A DNA stretch of 64,000 bases from Ophioderma brevispina (Eukaryota; Echinodermata; Ophiuroidea; Amphilepidida; Ophiodermatidae): positions 31,955 to 95,954 of the forward strand of contig JAMKCH010088115.1 in assembly GCA_023653785.1 (NCBI GenBank), read 5' to 3'. Below the pieces are notes generated by a model, which was given only the letters and a program-made list of their open reading frames with translations, was not told the DNA's origin and did not search any database. Within the stretch, counting starts at the first letter, position 1, and each line of letters starts with the position of its first letter. The translations under genes were made by a program, and so were the position numbers. Of the stretch, positions 24,291-35,920 are shown in pieces.

Positions 24291-27200
24291 CGTACTTATT
24301 ACAACAAATCTAGTCAGAACTAACAAAATTACAAAATCGACATCTCCAAAATACACAACCAAATTTTCATTGGTGAAATAATTAAAATAGAGTTGAAGGC
24401 AAGTCGCCACAAATGACAAAGCTTTCATCCTATCAACAATTTCCCTATTCGCAATAACGCCACCAATGGTTGCCTTGAAGAACTAATGTTTTCCTGATAC
24501 GGCAAGGGAAAGATTCAATATCCAGAGAGTGTACAAACATAAAATAATTCTTAGAGGGGAAATTTTAAAGGGATTCTACATAACCCAGTGACTACAGAAA
24601 CAACTTTGTGACATGATTGGACTTCTAAAAATATATAAGTTTCATTTAACCACACCCAAATCAATCAGAGCAGAATTTCTCCTTTAAAAACATCCTAGAG
24701 CCCCTTTAATACAACCACGAACAGCCCTGACCCAGATTGGCACAAATCTCGGCAACATAAATTTCCCTTCATTCACCCTTGGGGGTCAGAGGTCAACTGT
24801 AAGACATAAGTGTCAAGAGGGAGGCTTGTTTGAAGTCAACCAAAGGTATTCCACTTTAGCAGACTATGGGACTTGACTCAATGTGTGCCAGACATGTTAC
24901 CTTGACAGATCTGAAACTGTGTCAAAGTCAAGCTCCATTTTCTTTGAAAAAATTGGACTTGATTTATTGGTGTACGGGAGAGTAAATGTCAGTAATAAGA
25001 TACAGAAATAGGTTGTTGTAAACACTGAGCTATTACAGATGACATTCAAAATGTTTCCAACCTATTTAATGGAGTTTTGATTTAGTTTTTTTTAAACAAA
25101 GTATATTACTACTACACCCATTAACACCAGCACACGTTTTTGCCAATTTCTGTTCAAATTGAAACCAAAACAAATATTACCTGCATCATACCCCATTCAC
25201 TGTTCAGAAGTGACATTGCTCAACTCATGGGCAATATTTTTGGCAGACAAACCATGTTGAAAATACATTTTAGAATACATTATATTATATTATATTATAC
25301 ATACATTTTCAGCCTGGTCATTCAGAACCTCTAGGGATGTATTATTACAGCTACCAGTTTTGATACATGTTTACTGCCCTCTATGACTCTCCTTCCCATT
25401 GCCTAGACTAGGTCCGAGTGATTTTGCTATTGCATATGGGGTTTCTTGCACATAGGTACAGTGGTTTACAATAATTACTAACAGGTTCACTATCTTGACT
25501 GCTAACACAGAACATGCTATGATATATGATATGGGCTGCATACATTGAAATAAAAAATCCCTTCAAAAAATGAAAAGGTCCAAAAACTAACCTTAAATGC
25601 ACTGTTTTTATTTTTTTTTTTCAATATTTTGAAGCTCAAAGTTAATTTCTGTGTTGCATTTCTGCTTGTGTTCCAAATTGTAGCTAGCCTCTAACCCACA
25701 CTCCGCTTTGTAAACCTAACCATAACTGCAACCACAACTTCCATTGCCATGCTACAACCAAAATTGGTAAAGCACCTCTGGTAGCCCAAAGTGGTGCAGA
25801 GACTAATGTATTCTAACTTTATCTTCAACAACTTCCAACAATTTTAGAGGGGCTACAGCAGGTAATGCAATGTGCATGCAAAATTTCTACAATCCAGGGC
25901 CAGGGTCTACATGAGAAAATATACATACCCATGAAGACCAAAACATCCAATGCAATTTACAACCACCAACCCACAACCCTATAAGGGCTTCCAAAAGCCT
26001 ACTGCTACTATTGGGCTTATTTTTCATTATTCACTCTAAGTACCAAAACAAGCAAATTGAACCATTTTGTTTTTGGTATTTTTTTGGCATAATAAAAATG
26101 CTTACTAACGTGTCAAACCACACCCTGAAACAAGTAACCTGAAACACCGTCTTTATAAATATTAAATATAAAGGTGATTTAATATCTTTCTACTGTGCAT
26201 GATAGTGTATTCAAGCATGCTTCTTTATACACAGCTGATAAGTTCAGGTGTTCTATTGAACCAATCAAGTACAAAATTAAAGACACTTTGTATCCTCGGA
26301 AAATATCCTTGTATACCAGACAACCTGCCTTGATGCTTATTCTGGTTGATTCAGTAAATTGCATGAACATAAAGTCAGATAAAAAAGTTTACATTAAGCA
26401 AAATCGCAATACTGTGTTCAACTCCATCTGAAAAGTACAAAACCTGACGTGCCTAGCTACTTAAGCTTAGAGTAATGCAACTGTAAACATCGAAACTGGC
26501 ACTACTTTACAACTTACTACAGACAAACCTTGCTATGAGTCCCATATATTGCTCTAATACCATAGCAGTCAACATCTCAATTTATTACCAAAGTAATTTA
26601 AAAACTTGGCCTTGTTACACTAAAATAAACTAACCCACAAATGTTGGTAGGATATAAACCGACCATAAAGCACGCCTGTCAATATTAATTTCACGTTTAC
26701 AACCCAGGTAAAATGTATCTCTTTACTGCTACGTTACATATCAGCATTGCATGCTTGTATTATGGGAACCCGCCCGATAGGGTATCCACACTGGGAATGT
26801 TGAGACGAAAGCAAATCTTGCTGGTTTAGAAAATCTACTGTTTTGAAATTAAAAACTAACTCATTGAAAGTTGAGAGGGAGAATACCTGTGGCAGAGCTG
26901 AGAGCCCTAGTAATGTTATATTGACAACTTGGTGCTAACTGATGACGGGATGCGATTTTTCAACTGACAAAAATGAGGTGTCAGTCAGTCAAGAGTGTAT
27001 GTTTAGAATACACAACACTATACATACTTAACCTTTTTTGCAGTCTCAGAAATCATTAATTCTAATCAACCCACAGATGCAACCCAATCTGTTCAATTAA
27101 AAGCCTGGAATAGTCCCGGGAATAGTCCTGAACTTGATTCTAACTTGGTGAGAGCCAATGTGAGAGAGAGTCTACCACATGATAGAGCTTCTGCAGCCAA

Positions 27201-28439
27201 TTCCATTTACAATATGCACACCCCATTGTAGAAGTTACTGGTTGGTCCAAAATCTCAAAAATCTTGAATCATGTTGGTTACTAAAGTGTGGTGCCTAATA
27301 TTTTAATTCAGTTTGGAGTCATTTTATAAGGGATTTGTACTTTTTTTCCAACAAACTATCATTTTTTTCTTTAACATTCTTTATCATCGAAGAAATTGCA
27401 ATGGAAATTGTTTGGAACTGGTATGATGTGGTATTTCTAACAGTGTGCTTCCACTGAAGATGCACTGCTTCACACTTTTTTGTTTTTAGGGTATTTTTAG
27501 GGCATGGAAAGCCAAAAATTGTCCAAACAGGACAAAAGTATGTTTTCCTCCACAGCAATTTCTTTTTACAGAAGACTGGAAAGTCCGGAGAGAAAATGGT
27601 TGTAGATATGGACCACATCTCAGCTATAATTCTACAAGGATAGTGGACCCAGGCAATCATCGCAGAAGTTGTCACCATGATGGGTTGTTTCTACAGTGAA
27701 CAATCATAATGTATTAGAGCTTGTATTGGCCCAGCACAAGATGTGGATCATGCTGGATAACAGATTTACGGAAAATCACATCAGCCGCATCACCCGCTGC
27801 ATTTCCACAAAGTTGGTTACACACCATCACACAGTATAGTACGCTATGGTACGGAAAATGGTGCTCTGTGGAAACATGCTGTAAGTTCTAGATGTCTTTC
27901 ACCAGCACTGGGGTGTGCAAATAACAAATGGAACAGCCCTGGACATGGGACCTTTGTGTCACATGATTTCACATGAATGTTGTGAACATTCTGACAAGTG
28001 CAACGCAGCACTCCTTGGAGACAATTGGGTGCGCCTGTATAAACAAACCCAATGTTCACTCAGATAAATCGGGAAAACTACACAATTAACTTTTAATACC
28101 TCTAACAGTCAAATTACAAAGATTAATGTTCCCGTCTTACAAAACATACACACAAACACACCTCAATGTTACTTTTACTGCTGTTATTCGTGATACATTC
28201 ATTTTGAAGTGTCTCCCGGAGTTGTTTATAAATTTCATTTGTTTGATAACATATTTTGGAGGAACTTGTTTTACACACTACAATTTGGAAAAAACACAGT
28301 TTGCAGTTTTTTCCTCTTAATCTCATTTAAATGAACAAAAAAGCCCAAACCTGTGATACTTCGGTGGCAGCTATTTAAAAACATTAATCCTAAACCTGTC
28401 AATTTCTTTAAAAGCTAAACACATCAGTTTAGACTGAAA

Positions 28440-29100
28440 ATCTTCTGCCTGCATTGGCAATCTAAGTAATGTGGTCTTTGATGAGTTGGTGGCACTATGG
28501 GAACTGCCAAAGCTCCAGCCTCCAACCTACTAATCCTCGAGTTAATGTTTTCATCTGCTCAGCTAAGTTAATTTGGGATGGGCGAGATCTGCACAAACCG
28601 AAAGCGAGATTCTGGCACAGCAGCACAGGAGGAATTCACACCAGTGAAGTACGAAATGTGCTAAACCAATCAAGAGATATCCCACCAATGCTAAATGATG
28701 GGACTGACTGAGCATAATGGCTGCCTCTTGACATCTTTGTGCTCTCTAGCATCTCCTTTTGTGGTAATACAGGCCTAACAAAGGACCAACAGAACAGCCA
28801 GAACTTCTCAAGATCAGGAGAACTTAATAAGAACCATCCTATTTCATACGATTCATGTCTAAATAAGGTAGTACAAAGCAGACAACTGTGCAAGCAAAAA
28901 CAATCACCCGGCAGCTATTTGATCAAGGCGCTTTTACCAAATCCTCTTCAATTTGTCGACTCTGTCGCCAAACAATTCAGGAAGTGAGGAAGCAATCTGA
29001 GTGGGAATCAGTGGGATCCATGTGTTTCATCACCTATTCTTCACATACTTGTGGTAGCTCATTTAAAACCAACTTGGCAAGGTGAAGATTGCATCTTACC
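28440..29100. promoter_or_regulatory. Long unique intronic stretch, candidate enhancer
   Basis: A 650-base block of mixed composition (GATGGGCGAGATCTGCACAA, GACAACTGTGCAAGCAAAAA, TTTGTCGACTCTGTCGCC) between A+T-rich flanks. It has overlapping open frames on both strands but no domain, no splice-site pair and no repeat copy in the window. Confidence 0.25.
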
Positions 29101-29635
29101 GAGCTGAACATGTGGATTTCGGTTAAACCATGCCGGAACGCCTCTTTTGATCACTTTCTTGTACCAAAATTTGTTTGTAAGAAAGAAAAGAGGAACACAA
29201 CAAGCCCAAAAATATTTTTGGAAGAGTTTGTTTTGTTCTGCTTTTTAACATTCAAATGGTTGGCCATTTTGGATGCTTTGTATTATGCTCTCCTTTTTTA
29301 ATGCAAATTTAAAATAAAGAGACCTTGAATCATTTGTGTTTCTAATGCAAGTTTGTGTCCTATAAAAGATGTTGGACAGATGTGGATTTTGGTGAAACAA
29401 AATGAAACAAGAATTGTTTCTCTAGAAATGAATGAGAAGAACAAACATACAAAGATCATCACACTTATTATGTGTTATGTACAGCAAATGGTACTGAGCT
29501 GTTTAGATTATCAATTAAAAGAATTCACAATAATATGCATTTCAATTTCAAACCATCAAAACAAAATACATATACTTGTTCTGCAACAATCACTGCACAT
29601 ATTTCAGTTCAATGAAACGACACGCTCATTAACCA

Positions 29636-29800
29636 AGACTCGACGAGCGAAAAAGGGGCCAACTGTGTACAGATCGGGCAGACATTCAGTCATCTCCTAA
29701 CCATCAGGTTTCAACATCTTGTTATCAAAGATGCTGCCCACCCACGGCACATCCTTGCTGTTAGCGGCCAATTATCGCTCTCAGAGATGTCCACACACAC
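29636..29800. promoter_or_regulatory. Compact unique element with TCF/GATA-like sites
   Basis: Contains CTTGTTATCAAAGATGCTG (TATCAAAG, a TCF/LEF-like core), CGGCCAATTATCGCTCTCAG (ATTA and TATC cores) and CCCACGGCACATCC. CpG and G+C rise locally. Candidate cis-regulatory element. The motif names are resemblance, not proof. Confidence 0.28.
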
Positions 29801-31254
29801 CTTAACAACCAAGAGTTTCTCACCCTAGGTTTATTCATGGTCCAGGACCCCCTGTTGTCCGGTAGCAGGAGGTCCAGTCAGTAGCAATGATGGTGTTGAT
29901 TAGCCAGGGCATTGGTATGAGATCTGTTTGGATAGCAGGAGGGATCCTGCTGGGAGTAGCCCTTAGGTGTGTTCCTTACAAATGAGCTTGGACAAGGATG
30001 CAATGTTGCAGAATTCAGGACCCTGTCAAGAACTCAAATGCTTTGGGAGTTTTAAGGTAGACCAGTCATTGTATCCCAGCCCAAAAGATGACTCAGTACA
30101 TGTCTGTGTGCCAAATTAATACCACAGTGAAAACATCACATGATTTTGCTATATCAATTTAAGTACTGGACAGGATTCATAAAATATAAACCTAAAGTAT
30201 CTATATCATAAAAAAATACAATTTGTTTGTAGTATCAGTTTAGTCTTATTAAGTTAAAGTTTATCCTCAGAAGAATTACAAAAGCTGGAATTATTTATGG
30301 AATAACATTGCATGCCTGTTGTAAGTAGGAAAAAAAGCTCAAAGAATTTGAAGAAATCATACAAGGTTAACTCTGATGTAGGGCACCAGTTCTGAAAGTA
30401 CAACTAACTTTTCCAGTACACAAAGCCTTGGGGTGAAATTGCCCCCTACATGTGCAACAACACTCCCCCATAGTCTTCATCTTTGTCACTGGGTGTGTCC
30501 TGGTGTCATCGCCTGTAGGGTCAAGCATCCACACTTTACAGGCTATCAGTGACAGTTACATTTTCTCTCTCAACACACACCAGCATGGTTTGTGTGGTTT
30601 GGGAAAGGATGTTGGATAACATTGACTAGGCAAACCACTTCTAAGTCCTACCAAAATAAATGACTCAATGTGCACTTTATAACTTGCTAAAATGATGTCA
30701 ATTAACCTGAGAAGTACACAGTATTATGACAAAAAGAACTCGTAATGAACGAGAATCAGTGAAGCCCAAACACAGGGGTTAATTTCAAACCAGTTTTACT
30801 AGCACCATCGTGGTTGTCAGTAAACATGTTAAAAGCAATTATCTATCACTGTAAACATGAAATATTACATGCTACATTAGTTCTTGTGCTCTAAGAGTAG
30901 TCACCAAAACCCACCAATTTAAAAACATACAAAAATATTCCATGGAAGTGGGCTTACAGTCTTTGTAAAAAGCACCAAATTTGGAAATATGAAAAACAAT
31001 TGTTTAAAATCAACATTTTCCCAAACAAATCCTCAAAAAGTGCCACTCTTACTGCATGCGATGGCTTGATAAATTTGATGATTATAATGCATAGTTCCCT
31101 ATATCATAAATGCTATATACCTTAAAGAACTTTAATTTGTATGAGACTGCCTTTCACATATTCCTTCTCCCAACCTCTTTTTGCTTCAGCCAGCTACTGA
31201 AGTAAGCTGGTGAATCACATGTAACTGAATTAAGCTCTTAATTTGTTTAATTCA

Positions 31255-31616
31255 AATGTTGGGGTCATTTCAATTCAAAGTGGAATTCCAGTAGAACTTT
31301 CCTTTCCAAACCGCAAAATTAGCTGTTACCGTTACAAATTTGTCAGAGGAAAATAAAATATTCAGTCAGGAAACCGTGGCCTACTTTGGCCCGCCTAGCT
31401 CCAACACACGACCCCAAGGCAAGAGAAGAGCCAGAGAAATGAGGACGAGAAACAAAGGAAATCACAAATGCCTGGCCCTTGTGAAGATGCCTCATCCGGA
31501 AATTGCCAGCCGGCATATTCCAGCATCACAACACCTTGTTCTACTTGGCTTAATCCGGGGATATCCGGTGAGGACCTGGTCGTCGCAGTGACTTGGAAAA
31601 TATTTGGGACTTAGCC
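31255..31616. promoter_or_regulatory. Strongly conserved core of the duplicated block (copy 1)
   Basis: Within the diverged 1.4 kb duplicate, this 362-base core differs from 32679-33043 only by two substitutions and one 3-base indel. It includes TTACCGTTACAAATTTGTCA, GGCCCGCCTAGCTCCAAC, GATGCCTCATCCGGAAATTG (ETS-like CCGGAA) and TGGCTTAATCCGGGGATATC. The TAATCC is a bicoid/Otx-type homeodomain core. An 83-codon frame crosses it, but it opens with TTG, has no ATG and shows no family motif. Best read as a cis-regulatory element under constraint, with an unrecognised exon as the alternative. Confidence 0.5.
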
Positions 31617-32160
31617 GATCTAGAATCTCTACTTGACTTTTTTAACACTTGGCTATGTACGTAGAGGGGAGTAGGAACTCATTATTTGGAGGGCAAAGTT
31701 CAGTATGCTCATTTTGTACTGTAGTTAGAGTGTTGAACTTTTGCATGATGCATGAGCCTAGTTATGGATCAGCTAATGCTAAAATGGTATGGTGAAATTT
31801 GGCATTTCTGAAACTGGTCACAAACTGTTCTGTCCAAAATTCAGAATTTGAAATGGATTTGCACAACTGATGCAGACCAAAGCCAGAGACTCTGAGATAT
31901 CAAGTCACAATAGTTTGGTAAAGAAATTAATAATAATAATAGTTATCAGATTTTTGGTCTTGTCTTTTTATTGCTTATTTGTTTGCATAAACTGCAAGAA
32001 ATTTACAGAACCTTGACCAAAGCCAGAGACTGAGATATCAAGTCACAATAATTTAGTAAAGAAATTAAAAATTAATAATAATAGTTAGCATATTTTTGGT
32101 CTTGTCTTTTTATTGCTTGCTTGTTTGCATAAAATGCAAGAAATTTACAGAACCTTTAAT

Positions 32161-32215
32161 GGACACACACATGCACACACACACACACACACTCACACAT
32201 CCACACAAATAGAGT
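32161..32215. repeat. (CA)n microsatellite
   Basis: ACACACACATGCACACACAC-type run. The equivalent position of the second copy, 33447-33500, is also CA-rich but interrupted differently. Confidence 0.9.
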
Positions 32216-32225
32216 AATGCCAATT

Positions 32226-32245
32226 NNNNNNNNNNNNNNNNNNNN
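32226..32245. other. Assembly gap, 20 N
   Basis: Twenty Ns exactly between the two copies of the 1.3-1.4 kb duplicated block. Probably a placeholder length. Confidence 0.99.
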
Positions 32246-33521
32246 AAGCAATCATCTATTACTGTAAACATGAAATATTTTGTGCTACGTTAGTTATTGT
32301 TATTGTGCTTTAAGAGCAGTCAGCGATCCACACCAATTTAAAACATACAAAAATTCCAAGGAAGTAGGCTTACAGTCTTTCTAAAAAACACAAAATTTGG
32401 CAAATATGAAAAACAATTAACTTGTTTAAAATCAACATTTTCCAAAACAAATCCTAAAAAAGTGCCACTCTTACAGCATGCAACGGCTCGATAAATTCAA
32501 TGAAAATAATGCATAGTTCCCTACATCATAAATTACAGAAATTTAATTTTTATGATATTGCCTTACATATTCCTTCTCCCAACCTTTTTGTTTCTGCCAG
32601 CCGCTGAACTAAACTGTTTAAGTCACATTATTGGTGAATCACATATAACCGAATTAAGCTCCTAATTTGTTTAATTCCAATGTTGGGGTCATTTCAATTC
32701 AAAGTGGAATTCCAGTAGAACTTTCCTTTCCAAACCGCAAAATTAGCTGTTACCGTTACAGATTTGTCAGAGGAAAATAAAATATTCAGTCAGGAAACCG
32801 TGGCCTACTTTGGCCCGCCTAGCTCCAACACACGACCCCAAGGCAAAGTGAGAAGAGCCAAAGAAATGAGGACGAGAAACAAAGGAAATCACAAATGCCT
32901 GGCCCTTGTGAAGATGCCTCATCCGGAAATTGCCAGCCGGCATATTCCAGCATCACAACACCTTGTTCTACTTGGCTTAATCCGGGGATATCCGGTGAGG
33001 ACCTGGTCGTCGCAGTGACTTGGAAAATATTTGGGACTTAGCCACTCCAGAATCACTACTTGACTTTTTTAACACTTGGCTATGTACGTAGAAGGGAGTA
33101 GGAACTCATATTTGGAGGGCCAAGTTCAATATTCTTATTTTGTATTATAGTTAGAGTGCTGAACTTTTGCATGGTGTATGAGGCTAGTTTTGGATCAGCT
33201 AATGCTAAAATGGTATGCTGAAATTTGGCATTTCTGAAACTGGTCACAAACTGTTCATAATAGTCCAATATTCAGAATTTGAAATGAATTTGCACAAATG
33301 ATGCAGACCAAAGCCAGAGACTTTGACATATCAAGTCACAATAGTTCAGTAATTAAAAATTAATAATATTTTAGCAGATTTTTGGTCTTGTTTTTTTATT
33401 GCTTGCTTATTTGCATAGAATGCAAGAAATTTACAGAACCTTTAATGCACACACACGCACACGAACACACACACCCACACTCACCAACTCACACATCACA
33501 CAAAATAGAGTAATGCCAATT
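32246..33521. repeat. 1.3 kb duplicated block, copy 2 (starts at gap)
   Basis: Partner of 30833-32225. It starts at the first base after the gap, and its last shared bases are at 33521. The sequence then continues uniquely (TTCCAAATAAAGTATC), which fits this being the continuing haplotype. Confidence 0.9.
32679..33043. promoter_or_regulatory. Strongly conserved core of the duplicated block (copy 2)
   Basis: 365 bases matching 31255-31616 except for two substitutions and a 3-base insertion (AGT in GGCAAAGTGAGAAG). The frame across it is 84 codons, again opening at TTG. The low divergence compared with the flanks is direct evidence of constraint or of recent sequence exchange restricted to the core. 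Confidence 0.5.
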
Positions 33522-34353
33522 TTCCAAATAAAGTATCAAGTGAAACAAGATAAATATCACACATCCTTTCACATCTGTGTTATGTTTTCCCTCCTCAGGG
33601 TAACCTATAAAATACAAACCCAGACTTTATAGTGTGTTTCATTCTAAATTGCCTGGCCTCAATAAAGTTGTTATTAAAATAGAACCGCATCATGGCAACC
33701 CCTACCATGCACATGTACTGTGCACACCATGTGACAAATGTGCGTGACACATTAAGTACACATGTGTGTACAAACGGTAGGTGTAAACGTAATGCCTGTT
33801 TATCAGGTTTTCTTTTGTGGGGGAAAAATCTGTCTACAAAATTTTGAACAGACTGTAGGCTACTGGCATGATATGCAAAATGGAAAGAACTGATCAATGG
33901 TATAGTTAGGGGAATACAAAACAGGGGGTCAATTGGTGATATTTAGAATTAAAAATGTACATTATTACATGTATTTGATTATTTTAAATTACAGCCCAGT
34001 GAAAAATGAAAGGTGCAAACCTGTGTTTAAGTGTTTAAAAGTGTTAAAGTAGATCTTTTTCATATGCGCTTGATGGAATGGGCAAACATAATATTTCATT
34101 CAGACAGAATCATCTTGTATATGGGCCTATACATTCTTCAAGCATTTTGGATGGACAAAAGCATGATCTAGCCTTAACTATCTCCACAATTAGCATAATA
34201 TAGGATCTCAGTCACACAAAAAATGGTGCACGATCAATACAGTAAAAGCAATTAAACCATACCACAAAGAATCAAAACCAAACCAATTATTGCCTTTCAC
34301 TTCTCCAGCAAAAAAGGACCTCCATTACCGAGCCAGCTAGGGCAAACCAAGTG

Positions 34354-34444
34354 GCGAAGATGCTAGCTGCGCGGAAATTGCCGCCCCGGCGCGCTCATTG
34401 TACCGTCATCAGCTGCACACCTAGCCAGTTCTACTTGGTTAAAT
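34354..34444. promoter_or_regulatory. Diverged third relative of the conserved core
   Basis: It shares, in the same order and nearly the same spacing as the cores at 31255 and 32679, the blocks GAAGATGC, CGGAAATTGCC, CCGGC, CATCA, CACCT and GTTCTACTTGG. The rest differs and is more GC-rich (CGCCCCGGCGCGCTC). This suggests an older duplication of a regulatory element, with conserved blocks as binding-site candidates. Confidence 0.4.
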
Positions 34445-35002
34445 GCGAGGAAATCCTACTTGTCCAATGCTAATGGCCATCAGATTTGGGCTGATTTCCG
34501 ACAGTCTAATTCTGTTTGTTCAAACTCCTAAGGGGGCAATAAGTCAGAAGACTTTTCCTGTACAACCAGGTTTAGAACATGACTATGTGCCCGTTCCAAA
34601 TTAATGTTTCATCATCCCGTTTGTTCCATGTTCCTGTTTTTCATCAGGAATGGGTTCAATACAAACATATTCCATAAGGAGCACTGTGCATCCTGACCTG
34701 AATATCTGAGAATAATGTGCTTACACGTCAACTTGTTGTAAAGAAATACTCTCCAGACCCGATTTCTACGTTCCTCCACTCCTTGATTTTCACCAGAACC
34801 AACAGGCAACAGATTTGACACACATTTGGATCTAGTACTCAGGTAGAATGGGACAAAAATTCAAATTGATTTTGCTTCAGTTTAGCTGTGCAGGCCTAAT
34901 TGCAGCAGACATTTGTAAAACTTAGTTAAAAGTTTAACCCTTATAACCCTGGTAGATTTTTTATAGGTTATAGTGATTTTGGGGATGGCTTGTTTTGAGG
35001 AC

Positions 35003-35920
35003 TTGTTTGGACACAATCGGATGGATTTTCAATGCTGATTCCAAATATGGTCATGAAAATGTGTACTTTTGACATTTTTGGGGAAAAAAATCAAATTTTT
35101 ATTATCTCCAAGTGACTATATTAGTCTCCTACAGGGATCAAAGGAATAAGTGAACACTTCTATCAGATCTTTGTCCACAAATTTAAGTAAATTATACACG
35201 ATGTATTCTTGTAGGGAGTCTAACTGAGACCGAGGTTTAAATCAGGATTAGACCTGCATGAATGGACCTTTTTTCTTAAAGCATTCACTGGAAGTGTGAT
35301 TTAATAGGTGAGAAAATTTCTCATGGATAGGTCATAATGATCCATCCTTGAGAAATTTTCTCACCTATTAGCCCACGCCACACTTTCATAGTACAGTACA
35401 TTGAAAAAACGGTCCATCCATGAAGGACTAACTCTGGTTTAAACCTGGGTCTAAAGTAGACTCCCTCTTGTTTGGACTCATTCGGATGGACTTTTCATGC
35501 TAATTCCAAATATGGTCATGAAAATGCGCACTTCTGAAATTTTTTGGGGAAAAAATCAAATTTATATTATCACTGAGTGACTACTATAGTCACCTACAGA
35601 GATCAAAGGAGTAAGTGAACAGATCTTTGTCCACAAATTAAAGTAATACACTAAGGTTGGTATTCTTGTATGGAGTCTAACTTTACACCCAGGTTTAAAT
35701 CAGGGTTAGTCCTTCACAAATGGACCTTTTTTTAAACATTCACTGGAAGTGTGATTTAATAGGTGAGAAAATTTCTCATGGATAGGTCACAATGATCCAT
35801 CCTTGAGAATTTTCTCCACTATTACACTACACTATTCAAAGTACATTGAAAAGGGTCCATTCACATAGGACTAACTCTCTTTTAAACCTGGGTCTAAAGT
35901 TAGACTCCCTTTGAGAATAC
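35003..35920. repeat. Two-unit tandem duplication (about 455-465 bp each), each with a foldback core
   Basis: CTTGTTTGGAC starts each unit (35003 and 35467), and the order of blocks (GGATGGA, CCAAATATGGTCATGAAAAT, GATCTTTGTCCACAAATT, GGAGTCTAAC) repeats. Inside each unit an inverted pair runs from GGAGTCTAAC...AGGTTTAAATCAG to CTGG.TTTAAACCTGGGTCTA...GACTCCCT. At the centre is a hairpin: 35302-35334 pairs with 35338-35370 (33-base arms, three mismatches), repeated less perfectly at 35757-35823. Reads as a foldback MITE duplicated with its flank. Confidence 0.85.

Larger units (their letters stand above)
30833..32225. repeat. 1.4 kb duplicated block, copy 1 (ends at gap)
   Basis: Aligns to 32246-33521 along its whole length. 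Both begin AAGCAAT.ATCTAT.ACTGTAAACATGAAATATT and end GAGTAATGCCAATT. Copy 1 ends at the first N. The flanks differ by many substitutions and small indels (over 10% by eye). Copy 1 also has an internal duplication near 31874-32050 (GACCAAAGCCAGAGAC twice). Either two diverged alleles placed in series or a real tandem duplication. Confidence 0.9.

Noticed and set aside
31340..33018. Two related 83/84-codon frames as a small duplicated protein gene
   Set aside because: Both open with TTG, not ATG, and show no recognised motif. They lie in a eya intron. Conservation is better explained by a regulatory element, though an exon is kept as the alternative in the findings.
35213..35466. CTTGT as a target-site duplication around the first foldback unit
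   Set aside because: CTTGT is also the start of the tandemly duplicated unit, so its presence on both sides is explained by that duplication.
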